A program made the position numbers and the translations under genes. The notes under the pieces are model-generated. The model had not been told where the DNA came from and ran no database searches. It was given only the letters and a program-made list of their open reading frames with translations. A stretch of DNA of 38,868 nt from assembly GCA_016191015.1 (NCBI GenBank), contig JACPPM010000200.1, positions 85,954-124,821 of the forward strand. The letters run 5' to 3'. This document shows positions 15,340 through 24,500 of the stretch, piece after piece; position 1 is the first letter of the stretch; every line of letters starts with the position of its first letter. Origin of the DNA: Acidobacteriota bacterium. GTDB lineage: Bacteria > Acidobacteriota > CAIWXX01.

Positions 15340-17013
15340 TCAAGCTCTCTTGAGGCTCCGGTATTTGACCCGGTGCGGCGTGTCGGCGGCGGCGCCGAGG
15401 CGTCTTCTGCGATCGGCCTCGTAGTCGGCGAAGTTGCCTTCGAAAAGCGTCACCTGGCTCTCACCCTCGAATGCGAGGATGTGCGTCGCCACGCGGTCGA
15501 GGAACCAGCGGTCGTGGCTGACGACGATCGCGCTGCCGGCGAATGATTCGATCGCCTCCTCGAGCGCACGCAGTGTGTTCACGTCGAGATCGTTGGTGGG
15601 CTCGTCCAACATCAGGACGTTGGCGCCTTCTTTGAGCATCTTCGCGAGCAGCACGCGGTTGCGCTCGCCGCCCGAGAGCGCCCCGACTTTCTTCTGCTGA
15701 TCCGGGCCGAGGAAGTTGAAGCTCGCCACGTACGCGCGCGAGCTCATCTTCCGCGTGCCAAGCGTGATCGTCTCCTCACCGCCCGAGATCTCCTCCCACA
15801 CGCTTTTGTCGGCATCGAGTGTTGTGCGAAGCTGCTCGACATAGGCGAGCTTCACCGTCTGCCCCACCTTGAGCTCGCCGCCGTCAGGCTGCTCCTGTCC
15901 GGCAATCATCTTCAGCAGCGTCGTCTTTCCCGCGCCGTTCGGTCCGATGACTCCGACGATGCTGCCGGGCGGGATCATCACGGTGAAACCGTCGAGCAGC
16001 AGATGATCGCCGTACGCCTTCGTGACACCCTTGGACTCGATCACAACATCGCCAAGACGCGGTCCGGGTGGGATGTAGATCTCGAGCTCCTCACGGCGCT
16101 CTTCGAGCTCCTGGCTGAGCAGTTTTTCATAGGCGTTGACGCGTGCCTTCCCCTTGGCCTGACGCGCCTTCGGTGACATGCGAATCCATTCGAGCTCGCG
16201 CTCGAGAGTCTTCTGCCGCTTCGTCTCGGTTTTCTCCTCGAGCGCGAGGCGCGCCTGCTTCTGTTCGAGCCAGGATGAGTAATTGCCCTTCCACGGGATG
16301 CCGTGGCCCCGGTCCAGCTCGAGAATCCACCCGGCCACATTGTCCAGGAAATAGCGATCGTGCGTTACGGCGATGACCGTGCCCTTGTATTCCTGCAAAT
16401 GCCGCTCGAGCCACAGCACCGATTCCGCGTCGAGGTGGTTCGTGGGCTCGTCGAGAAGCAGGATGTCCGGCTCGGTCAGGAGCAGCCTGCAGAGCGCGAC
16501 GCGGCGGCGTTCACCCCCCGACAGCACCGATACCGCCGTCTCGCCAGGAGGACATCGCAACGCATCCATGGCCAGCTCTAAACGGCTGTCCAGATTCCAT
16601 CCGTCGTGTTTCTCGATCTGCTCCTGCAACTCACCCTGCTCGGCCACAAGCGCGTCGATGTTCGCGTCAGGATCGCCGAACTTGTTCGTCACTGCCTCGT
16701 AGCGCGCGAGCATGTCCACGAGCGGTTGCACGGCTTCCTCGACAACCTGGCGAACTGTTTTGTTCGCGTCCAGCTCGGGTTCCTGATCCAACATCCCGAC
16801 CGTGTACCCTTTCGAGAGCATGGTCTCGCCCAGATAGCCCGTGTCCTTGCCGGCCATGATGCGGAGCAGCGTGCTCTTCCCGGCGCCGTTCAGCCCCAAC
16901 ACGCCGATCTTTGCACCATAGAAAAACGACAGCGATATGTCGCGGATAACTTCGCGGTTCGGCGGAAATACCCGCCGCACCCCCACCATCGAATAGATGA
17001 TCTGCTCACTCAT
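15340..17013 (-). CDS. ettA: ABC-F translation factor EttA
   Basis: The protein has 557 residues, close to the usual EttA length, and two ABC domains without membrane helices. Domain 1 has Walker A GLNGAGKST (40-48), signature LSGGE (164-168) and LLLDEPTNHLD. Domain 2 has Walker A GPNGAGKTT (about 357-365) and a second LSGGE with MLDEPTNDLD. The charged linker (RELEWIRMSPKARQAKGKAR region, about 272-291) is the P-site tRNA interaction motif of this family. EttA binds the ribosomal E site and gates early elongation according to ADP/ATP. ATG 17013 follows AAGGGGGA; the in-frame ATG at 17034 lacks a site. It is a housekeeping gene outside the defence island. Confidence 0.92.
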   Translation of the reverse strand: MSEQIIYSMVGVRRVFPPNREVIRDISLSFFYGAKIGVLGLNGAGKSTLLRIMAGKDTGYLGETMLSKGYTVGMLDQEPELDANKTVRQVVEEAVQPLVDMLARYEAVTNKFGDPDANIDALVAEQGELQEQIEKHDGWNLDSRLELAMDALRCPPGETAVSVLSGGERRRVALCRLLLTEPDILLLDEPTNHLDAESVLWLERHLQEYKGTVIAVTHDRYFLDNVAGWILELDRGHGIPWKGNYSSWLEQKQARLALEEKTETKRQKTLERELEWIRMSPKARQAKGKARVNAYEKLLSQELEERREELEIYIPPGPRLGDVVIESKGVTKAYGDHLLLDGFTVMIPPGSIVGVIGPNGAGKTTLLKMIAGQEQPDGGELKVGQTVKLAYVEQLRTTLDADKSVWEEISGGEETITLGTRKMSSRAYVASFNFLGPDQQKKVGALSGGERNRVLLAKMLKEGANVLMLDEPTNDLDVNTLRALEEAIESFAGSAIVVSHDRWFLDRVATHILAFEGESQVTLFEGNFADYEADRRRRLGAAADTPHRVKYRSLKRA

Positions 17014-17099
17014 CGGTCCAGTCCCCCTTGCCAACGGCCGAACAAGATAACACGCATCCCCGATGATGAGAAGCGCGAGGTCCGCTGGGCCGGGCGCTA

Positions 17100-17204
17100 T
17101 TAGCTGTTAGCCTTTAGCCATTAGCCTCCTGACATGGTTAGCCACCATGAGACAACAGCCTAATGCACATAGGCAAAAGGTGACAAATCCCTAATGGCTA
17201 ATGT
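17100..17204. repeat. Inverted pair of heptanucleotide arrays
   Basis: TTAGCTG-TTAGCCT-TTAGCCA-TTAGCCT (17100-17127) faces the inverse pair CTAATGG-CTAATGT (17191-17204), leaving a 63-nt spacer that contains one more GTTAGCC. The layout mirrors the 15-kb element without the terminal hairpins. It sits in the 404-nt divergent gap between ettA and the flotillin gene. The remainder of that gap holds a plus-strand promoter candidate and nothing else I recognise. Confidence 0.7.
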
Positions 17205-17215
17205 CTCGCGGTGGC

Positions 17216-17243
17216 TTGACACGCCCCTCGCCGGTGCTAAGGT
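17216..17243 (+). promoter_or_regulatory. Possible promoter of the flotillin gene
   Basis: A perfect TTGACA (17216-17221), then 16 nt, then TAAGGT (17238-17243). The -10 is weak. It would give a leader of about 170 nt before GTG 17418. Confidence 0.4.
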
Positions 17244-17417
17244 AGGCATGAAGAGCACGAAGATGTCACCCACGCTTCCATAGAGAAATCTAGGGGTTAT
17301 CCGTAACCCATAGATCGGGCGGCGGGTCGGCGGCGCGTACAAGCGCGCGCGGCGATTTCCGCACACTCGTCGGCTCCGAGCCGCCCACGGAACATTTTTC
17401 CTTCAGGAGGAGAACAC

Positions 17418-19457
17418 GTGTTCCAATCGGGGATGGCCGGTATCGGCCTACTGATCCTCATTGCGTTCGTCATCGTCGTTCGTTCGCTTCACCGGATCGG
17501 CCCGACCGAAGTCGGGCTCGTCACCAAGAAGTACGCGCGGGGCAAGCTCAGCGACGACAGCCCGATCGCCTTCAATGGCGAGGCTGGCTACCAGGCCGAG
17601 CTTCTCATGCCGGGGCTTCGATGGAAGTTCTGGCCTGTCTTCGCCGTCCAGAAGTTCCCGTGGGTCCAGGTCCCGGCTGGCGAGATCGGCGTCGTCATCG
17701 CGCAGCTCGGGCACCCGCTGCCGATCGGTGCAAAATCGGCGCAGTACAAAGCCGAGTTCGGGAATTTCACGAACCTGCGCCTCTTCGTCGGCCACGGCGG
17801 CGAAAAGGGCGTGCAGCGGCCGGTCCTGCCTCCGGGCACCCTGGCCCCGATCCATCCCGTTGCGTTTCTCGTCATCACGAAAACCGCCGTGTACGGCATC
17901 CCGGTCAGTCCGGATCTTCATAAGGTCGCCGACAGCCAGAAATTGCACCCGAGTCATTTCGGCCTGCAGGCGGCACAGCTCGAAGTCCTGCGGATCCAAC
18001 CGCGTCCGACCGAGAGCGGCGAAGTGCTCGATATGATCGGCACCGTGACGGCCTATGAAGGCCAGCCGGTCGGGGATGGCGATATCGCCAGCCGGATCGG
18101 TGGCTTTACCGACATTCATGCGCTCGAGGAGCAGGGCGCGCCTAACTCGAAAATGATCGAAGCCGTGATCACGAGCAAGAACAATCTGCACAACAACTAT
18201 CAGGACTTCCAGGCGTTTCTGGATCACGGTGGGCGGATCGGCCTGCAGCACGACCCGCTGCTCTACGGCGCATATACACTGAACCCGTTCCTGGTCGGTG
18301 TCGAGCTTGTTCCGATGCTGGTCGTGCAGCAGGGCGAGGTCGCCGTGGTCAAGGCCTACACGGGGCTTCCGACACAGGACACGTCGGGTGCCGAATTCAA
18401 GTTCGGTTCGCTTGTGAGGCCAGGTCACCGCGGCATCTGGGAAGAACCGCTGCGGACAGGCAAGTACCCGATCAACCCGCGCTGCTACCAGGCCGAGATC
18501 GTCCCGACGTCGATCCTCACGCTCAACTGGGCCGACGCCGTCTCGCAGGCGCACAACCTCGACCGCAACTTGAGCCAGATCATCGCCAAGTCTCGCGAGG
18601 GGTTCGTGTTCAAGATCGATCTACAGGTGCAGATCCACGTTCCCGACACGCAGGCGCCGAAGGTCATCTCGATTGTCGGCACGATGTCTAATCTGGTTAA
18701 TGAAGTCTTGCAGGCCGCGGTCGGCAACCACTTCCGCGACAAGCTGCAGGCGATGGAGGCGGTGGCGTTCATCGAGCGCCGCCAGGAGGTGCAGAGGCAG
18801 GCGTACGAGCACGTCCGCGACCAGCTCGAACAGTACCGCGTCGACACGCGCGGCGTGTACATCCAGGATGTGATCCTGCCCGAGGAGCTTGTGCGTATCC
18901 TGCGCGAACGCGAAATCGCGAAGCAGCAGATCGAGACGTTCGAGCGGATGCGACAGGCTGAGCAAAAGCGCATCGAGATGGAGCAGGCCAAGGGCACGGC
19001 CGACATGCAGGCAGATCTGGCGAAGTCGCAGGTCGGCGTCACGATCGAACAGAGCCACGCCGAAGCGCGCAAGGCGCAGGCGCAAGGTGAAGCGGCTTAT
19101 ATCGAGCGAATGGGCCAGGCCAAGGGCACGGCGCGCACCTCCGAAGCGCTGGGCGAAGCCGACTACATCGAGAAAACCGGCGTCGCGAAGGGTGCCGAGG
19201 TGCGTTCGGTAGGCCTCGCCCGCGCCGAAAGTTTCGAGAAACAGCGCGAAGCGCTCGGCAGCCAGGCCACCGCCCTCCTGAATCTCGCCGAGGCCCTCGG
19301 CCGCGTCGTCGGCGAGATCAAAGTGCCCGTGATGCCGCAAACCCTGATCACCGGAGGCGACGGGACATCGGTCCTGAACGGCGTCGGCGCCGCCTTGATG
19401 TCGTATCTGAAAAACGGGACGGCGCTGCAGGAGGGGGAAGACAACACCCAATCCTGA
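17418..19457 (+). CDS. Flotillin-like SPFH/band 7 membrane protein
   Basis: The product has 679 residues. GTG 17418 is preceded by AGGAGGAG. One N-terminal membrane helix (MAGIGLLILIAFVIVV, about 6-21) is followed by band-7/SPFH segments (RIGPTEVGLV near 27-36; MLVVQQGEVAVV near 295-306). A long charged coiled coil then follows (about 485-630; EREIAKQQIETFERMRQAEQ, then Ala/Gln/Glu repeats such as AQGEAAYIERMGQAKG). The C-terminus is AEALGRVVGEIKVPVMPQ. Flotillins scaffold ordered membrane microdomains and oligomerise through the coiled coil. The gene ends in a terminator. A diverged copy of its 3' end reappears at 29736-29838, on the far side of the first defence genes, in the same orientation. 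Confidence 0.9.
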   Translation: MFQSGMAGIGLLILIAFVIVVRSLHRIGPTEVGLVTKKYARGKLSDDSPIAFNGEAGYQAELLMPGLRWKFWPVFAVQKFPWVQVPAGEIGVVIAQLGHPLPIGAKSAQYKAEFGNFTNLRLFVGHGGEKGVQRPVLPPGTLAPIHPVAFLVITKTAVYGIPVSPDLHKVADSQKLHPSHFGLQAAQLEVLRIQPRPTESGEVLDMIGTVTAYEGQPVGDGDIASRIGGFTDIHALEEQGAPNSKMIEAVITSKNNLHNNYQDFQAFLDHGGRIGLQHDPLLYGAYTLNPFLVGVELVPMLVVQQGEVAVVKAYTGLPTQDTSGAEFKFGSLVRPGHRGIWEEPLRTGKYPINPRCYQAEIVPTSILTLNWADAVSQAHNLDRNLSQIIAKSREGFVFKIDLQVQIHVPDTQAPKVISIVGTMSNLVNEVLQAAVGNHFRDKLQAMEAVAFIERRQEVQRQAYEHVRDQLEQYRVDTRGVYIQDVILPEELVRILREREIAKQQIETFERMRQAEQKRIEMEQAKGTADMQADLAKSQVGVTIEQSHAEARKAQAQGEAAYIERMGQAKGTARTSEALGEADYIEKTGVAKGAEVRSVGLARAESFEKQREALGSQATALLNLAEALGRVVGEIKVPVMPQTLITGGDGTSVLNGVGAALMSYLKNGTALQEGEDNTQS

Positions 19458-19464
19458 CTGCGGG

Positions 19465-19496
19465 ACGGGGCGGCTCCTTGCCGCCCCGTGTTTCTA
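19465..19496 (+). terminator. Rho-independent terminator after the flotillin gene
   Basis: A perfect 10-bp GC stem ACGGGGCGGC / GCCGCCCCGT (19465-19474 / 19480-19489) with a 5-nt loop, followed by a short T-rich tail (GTTTCT). It begins 8 nt after the stop codon. Confidence 0.75.
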
Positions 19497-19505
19497 GCGC
19501 CCTCG

Positions 19506-19560
19506 GGCACCATCACTCGACTGGTGCCATAGCTCAGCAAGGCGCCTGTCGTGCTATGAT
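19506..19560 (+). promoter_or_regulatory. Candidate operator and promoter of the ATPase-PIN-NACHT operon
   Basis: Inverted repeat GGCACCA / TGGTGCC (19506-19512 / 19522-19528, 9-nt spacer) lies just ahead of a good -10 box TATGAT (19555-19560). No convincing -35 is seen, which would be compatible with an activator or with control at the inverted repeat. ATG of the ATPase is 29 nt downstream of the -10. Confidence 0.35.
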
Positions 19561-19588
19561 GAATCGGCAATGACGCCCGAGTAACGGC

Positions 19589-20974
19589 ATGATAACTCGC
19601 CTGCGCATCCAGAATTTCAAAGCCTGGAAAGATACGCAATCCATCCGATTGGCGCCGATAACGGTCTTCTTCGGTGCGAACAGCGCAGGCAAGACTAGTC
19701 TCCATCAGCTCTTGTTGATGCTCAAACAGACCGCGCAGTCGTCGGATCGCCAGCGAGTTCTTCACCCGGGTGGCGATCAGAGCATCGTCGATCTCGGCAC
19801 GGTACAGGATCTCGTTTTCGCACATCAAGGGACTGCCCGAATAGAGTTCGAGATCGAGTGGAGCCTGAATGCGGAGCTCCGAGTGAAGGACACCCTAGCT
19901 GAGACCGAATACCGGGGCGAAAGGATGAGCTTTGCAGCTAAGATAGCCCCTCGTGACGGCAAGCTTCCCTCGCTTGTGGTTGAAAACATGCGCTATCAGC
20001 TCGGTGTCGCAGCCGAGGGTGGCCTTGCAGTGCAGATGATCGAGCAACCTAATTTTCCTGGGAGGTATGAGATTGCGTGCGACGGTCCCCCGCTGGTTCG
20101 GCAGCGTGGTCGCGCATGGCCGCTACCCGCCCCCATTCGGTTCTATGGGTTCCCGGATGAAGTAAGGGCGTATTTCCAGAACGCGGACTTCGTCGCCGAT
20201 CTGACTCTCGCCTTCGAACAAATGCTGAGCGGACTGCATTACCTCGGACCCCTTAGAGAATACCCGCGACGCACGTACATGTGGTCTGGCGAAAGGCCCG
20301 AGCACGTGGGAACGCGCGGTGCGAGCGCCGTCGAGGCGCTCCTTGCGGCACGCGATAGGTTTCTCAACCGTCGGCCAAAGGCCAAGAAGGAGCCCTTTGA
20401 ACGTGTGGTTGCGCGCTGGCTCAAAGCGATGGGGCTCATTGAGGAGTTTGAGGTCCACCGAGTAGCCCCCCATTTGAAGGAGTACGAGGTCAGGGTTCGT
20501 ACGGCTGGTAGCCCACACATGGTGAGCCTTATGGATGTGGGGTTTGGCGTCTCACAGGTTCTGCCCGTCTTGGTCGAGTGTTTCTATGTTCCAAGTGGGG
20601 CAACGATCATCTTTGAGCAACCCGAAATTCATCTACACCCGCGCGTCCAGGCAAAGCTCGCCGATCTCTTCATTGAAGCGATTCACATGCGCGAAGCCGG
20701 CAAGAGCCGGGGTGTCCAGTTGATCATCGAGAGTCATTCGGAGCATTTCCTTCGCCGTCTTCAGCTCGGGATCGCCGAGGAGAAACTCAAACCAGAGGAG
20801 GCTGCACTCTACTTCTGCGAACCGGGATCGGAGGGATCACGGATTCATGAGCTGCAACTTGATCTTTTCGGCAACATTGATAATTGGCCGGATTCTTTCT
20901 TTGGGGATGAGCTCGGGGATCTCGCGGCAATGAACGATGCGGCTATGCAGCGATCGGAGCGCACTCGCAGTTGA
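19589..20974 (+). CDS. OLD/AAA_15-type ABC ATPase with DUF3696-like C-terminus
   Basis: The ATPase has 461 residues and opens with MITRLRIQNFKAW, the classic start of RecF/OLD/AAA_15 ATPases. Walker A is GANSAGKT (29-36), the signature-like segment is DVGFGVSQVLPVL (about 316-328), Walker B is IIFEQPEIHLHP (340-351) and the H-loop is ESHSEHFL (381-388). The tail FGNIDNWPDSFFGD (about 430-443) resembles the DUF3696 end of such proteins. No TOPRIM nuclease is fused; the effector is probably the PIN protein whose TTG start overlaps this stop by 4 nt. Comparable ATPase plus nuclease pairs (OLD, Gabija, PARIS) sense phage and unleash a toxin. The sensing role here is inferred. Confidence 0.85.
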   Translation: MITRLRIQNFKAWKDTQSIRLAPITVFFGANSAGKTSLHQLLLMLKQTAQSSDRQRVLHPGGDQSIVDLGTVQDLVFAHQGTARIEFEIEWSLNAELRVKDTLAETEYRGERMSFAAKIAPRDGKLPSLVVENMRYQLGVAAEGGLAVQMIEQPNFPGRYEIACDGPPLVRQRGRAWPLPAPIRFYGFPDEVRAYFQNADFVADLTLAFEQMLSGLHYLGPLREYPRRTYMWSGERPEHVGTRGASAVEALLAARDRFLNRRPKAKKEPFERVVARWLKAMGLIEEFEVHRVAPHLKEYEVRVRTAGSPHMVSLMDVGFGVSQVLPVLVECFYVPSGATIIFEQPEIHLHPRVQAKLADLFIEAIHMREAGKSRGVQLIIESHSEHFLRRLQLGIAEEKLKPEEAALYFCEPGSEGSRIHELQLDLFGNIDNWPDSFFGDELGDLAAMNDAAMQRSERTRS

Positions 20975-21501
20975 CTAGCACGCCGTCGCCATGCCTGGTC
21001 GATACCAATGTTCCGTTAGCAGCCATAGGCCGGGCAACTGCGGAGTCACGGTGTCAGCGTGCATGTGCGATGGCCATTCGAGAGGTGATGACGAGAGGCC
21101 ACCTCGTTCTCGACGCTCACTACATCATCATCAAAGAGTACCGCAGCAACCTCTTCACCACGGGTCAGCCCACTCTGGCTTCGAGCTTTCTCAAGTGGGT
21201 TCTGACGAACCATACGAACAAGGAAAGATGCTCATTGGTTTCTCTCACGCCGAAGCCGGGTGCATCACACGAATTCGCGGAATTCCCCTGCCACCCGGAG
21301 CTGGATAAGTTCGATCCTTCCGACCGCGTCTTTGTTGCCGTTGCAGCAACCCACCCTGACAGGCCACCGATCCTCGAAGCCACCGACAGCAAGTGGTGGG
21401 GTTGGAGAGAAGCGCTGCGGGCTAGCGGGATCCGAGTCGTCTTCCTGTGTCCGGAAGAGGTCTCTGAGCGCTCCCGTCGCAAAGCGAGGCGACGCAGATG
21501 A
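20971..21501 (+). CDS. PIN-like nuclease paired with the ATPase
   Basis: The protein has 176 residues. The start is TTG 20971, overlapping the ATPase stop (TTGA). PIN-type acidic positions are Asp11 (CLVDTNVP), Asp48 and Glu56 (LDAHYIIIKEY), Asp118 (PSDRVFVAVA) and Asp139 (ATDSKWW), a complete set for a metal-dependent ribonuclease. The tail is strongly basic (RSRRKARRRR), suggesting nucleic-acid binding. It is longer than a VapC (about 130-145) and has no adjacent ribbon-helix-helix antitoxin, so the upstream ATPase is its likely controller. The NACHT gene follows after 21 nt, so all three may be one transcript. Confidence 0.75.
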   Translation: MTSTPSPCLVDTNVPLAAIGRATAESRCQRACAMAIREVMTRGHLVLDAHYIIIKEYRSNLFTTGQPTLASSFLKWVLTNHTNKERCSLVSLTPKPGASHEFAEFPCHPELDKFDPSDRVFVAVAATHPDRPPILEATDSKWWGWREALRASGIRVVFLCPEEVSERSRRKARRRR

Positions 21502-21522
21502 TCGGGTGAGGAGTAGAGCCTG

Positions 21523-24500
21523 GTGAGCACAACGCGTTATCCGTGGACCCGATTCTGGATTCCGCGCGGAGACATCGTGCACTTCGACGACGGCGGGTAC
21601 TTCTCCGATCCGGTGGTCGGGGTCGGGCAGTACCTGCACGAGAATGCCAGGATGCTCGCCTCTCTGCGAGATTGCCCCTGCCTCGTTCTCCTCGGGGAAG
21701 GTGGCGCAGGGAAGACGGATGAGATGAGCATGCTCCGCGAGCAGATCCATTCGGCTGGCTCAGGGGAGAAAGTCCTGTTCCGAGATCTGGGTACTTACGG
21801 CTCCGAGGATCAACTGCACGCCGATTTGTTTGGTTCAGATGTCTTCCGAGAGTGGACCAGAGGGACCGACCGGCTCGTCCTATTCCTTGACAGCCTGGAT
21901 GAAGCCTTCTTGGAGTTCAACACGGTTGCCGAGCTCATCAAGAGGGGCTTGAGGGATGCCCCTGTGAACCGGCTCAGCATTCGGATCGCCTGCCGAAATG
22001 TCTGTTGGCCCGAGAGTCTTTCGGCTTACTTCACGGGGTGCTTTGGGCCGGAGAACGTCGGGACCTACGCACTGGCTCCTCTTCGGCGAGTTGACGTCAA
22101 ACGAGCCATTGAGGAGGAGGGACTCGACGGTGATGCGTTTCTGGCTGCCGTCGCCGCCACCGAGGCACAGGCCTTCGCCATTAACCCGTCGACACTCCGG
22201 ATGCTGATCGGAGTTTTCAAGAACAAGGGTGGATTGCCCAGGAGAAAATCGGACCTGTATGAACAAGGACTGAAGCATCTCTGTGAGCCGAGCGATGAAA
22301 GACGGGAACGCCAACGCGGTCCGGCGTTGAGCGCGACCGAGATGCTTGATGTCGCCGCCCATATCGCAGCCATGACCATTCTGACCGGCCGTCCGTCCAT
22401 CTACGATGGCCACGAGTGGGACGCTCCGGTACGGTGCGTATCCCTGTCCTCACTCGGTGTCGCGGGCCCCGCGGCCGCGGGCTCCGAGCAGATTGCGAGC
22501 GAACAGAACATCCAAATGACTTTGCGGAATACCGGGCTGTTCACGAGCGAGGGGCCCAACCAATACAAGTTCTCGCATCGCACCTATCAGGAGTATCTGG
22601 CGGCGAGGTTCCTTGCACGGGCGAACCTCTCGCCGCAACAGCTTGACAGCCTACTCTTCCACCCTGAAGGTAAACCGCGCCAGCTCATTCCGCAGCTTCG
22701 CGAAGTGGCGGCATGGATCGGCGTTCTCAACCCGGGCTTTTTTGAACGGGTCTTCCAATCTGAACCGGAGACGGTGTTGCTGTGTGACTCCTCTGTCCTC
22801 GATGGAGATATCAAGGCGCGTGTCGTGAACGAGCTTCTGGTGAAGATCGAGCGGGGCGATCTGCCAGAGGAGCTGACTGAATCCCTCTCCGAGCATTTCC
22901 ACAAGCTGCGCTATCCGGGTCTTGCAGAGCAAGTCTCCAAAGTAATGCTCGACACGGAAAGAAACTGGCGCGTGCGCCTGATCGCCATGGACATCGTTGC
23001 GGAGTGCGGACTGCGGGACTTGGCCGGCATGGTGGCGCGCTTGGCGCTGGACCAGACACTTGACATGCAACTCCGCACACAAGCCGCGCTGACGGTCGAA
23101 CGGCTTCGAGACGATGATGCGTGCCAGATGCTCAGGCCGCTCGCGTTAGGACTCGCCGGTGAAGATCCAGACGATGAGCTCCGAGGATGCGGCCTTAATG
23201 CCACATGGCCAGAACATCTGACCGTGCGAGAGCTGTTCAATAGCCTGACGCCACCGAAGAAGAGGCACTATGTAGGGACCTACTCCGTGTTCCTCCATAA
23301 AACGGGAATGCTGTCAGGTTTGGACGATGACGGGCTTCGGATCGCGATGCGTTGGGCAGGCTCACAGTTGCCTCCGGGCGAATCAACTCACGCCCTTGAC
23401 CAGATCGTCGTGCTGTTGGCCAAGCGAGCCTGGACTAACATGAATGATCCGGTCGTCCTCGAGAATCTGGCACTGCTCGCCATTCGGCACTCTATGGAAC
23501 AATTGCCTCTGTTCGGCACGGGCTCGCAGGAGGATGAAATCCTGTCTCCGGATCCCTACGAGGTTACTTCGCAGATGATCCAACATGATACAGAGCGCCG
23601 TCGAAAGCTCATCACCGGAGTCGTGCAGTGCGCAGTTGGCATCGCAGACATCAGAGCCTTGAGCATCAACCCGACGCCACTCTGTCTCACAGACGACTTC
23701 CCGTGGTTGGTCCAGGAGGCACTTGAGGCGGACGGAGTGACTGCCGAAGTGTGGAGTGAGCTGGCTCGCATGGCCTTCGACATCAATGACCCGGATCACG
23801 TGTCAATCTGGGTGGTCGCGCGCGATAAGTCTGCGGCATTGGCATCCGCGATGCCTTGGCCGGTGTCGGTTGATCTATCGAGCCAGGCGGCGCGGGCGGG
23901 ACGTAATCGCCTCGAAGACCTGCGGCAGCGGGAGCAACGGCAGAGGTCAATGCGAGAATCGCTTCCTCCGCGAGGACAACGTGTCAAGGAACTGGCGACC
24001 CTCTGTCGCGGCGGGGCCGTGGAGTTGTTTTGGAGGCTCGCCGCCGAGATGTCCGCCGCCGGCGAGAGCCCGTGGACATCAATCACTCTGGATCTGACGA
24101 GCACCCCCGGATGGAAAGAGGCGGATCAACCCACGCGAGAGAGCATTCGAGAAGCGGCACGAAGGTATCTTGGTGACGCTGTGCTCGATCCGAACGCCTA
24201 CCTGGGAAGTGGACAGATCCGTCTTTCCGACCTCGCCCCACCCCAGGCCGCTCTTCTTCTGCTCGATGAGAATCCGCGCTCACTGGATGATTTGGACAAA
24301 CAGAGGTGGAGAGTCCTATCCCCGTGCGTCTTGGCGGCACTGGATGGCATCCCTTCCCACAACGCCGAGGCCGCTCGCCGAGTCCTGGCGCTAGCCTGGA
24401 ACAAGGTACCTGACGAAGCACGGACAACCACACGCCTGCTCATCGCCAGACGAGCCGCACAATCCTACCTCCCAACCATCTTGTCACTTCTCGGCCCGGT

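Noticed and set aside
17160-17366. Small minus-strand gene in the ettA-flotillin gap
   Set aside because: The 68-codon frame covers the inverted repeat and promoter candidate, has no ribosome site and no recognisable protein features.
17448-18554. 368-codon minus-strand open frame across the flotillin gene
   Set aside because: Antisense to a well-supported SPFH protein; composition is typical of a shadow frame.
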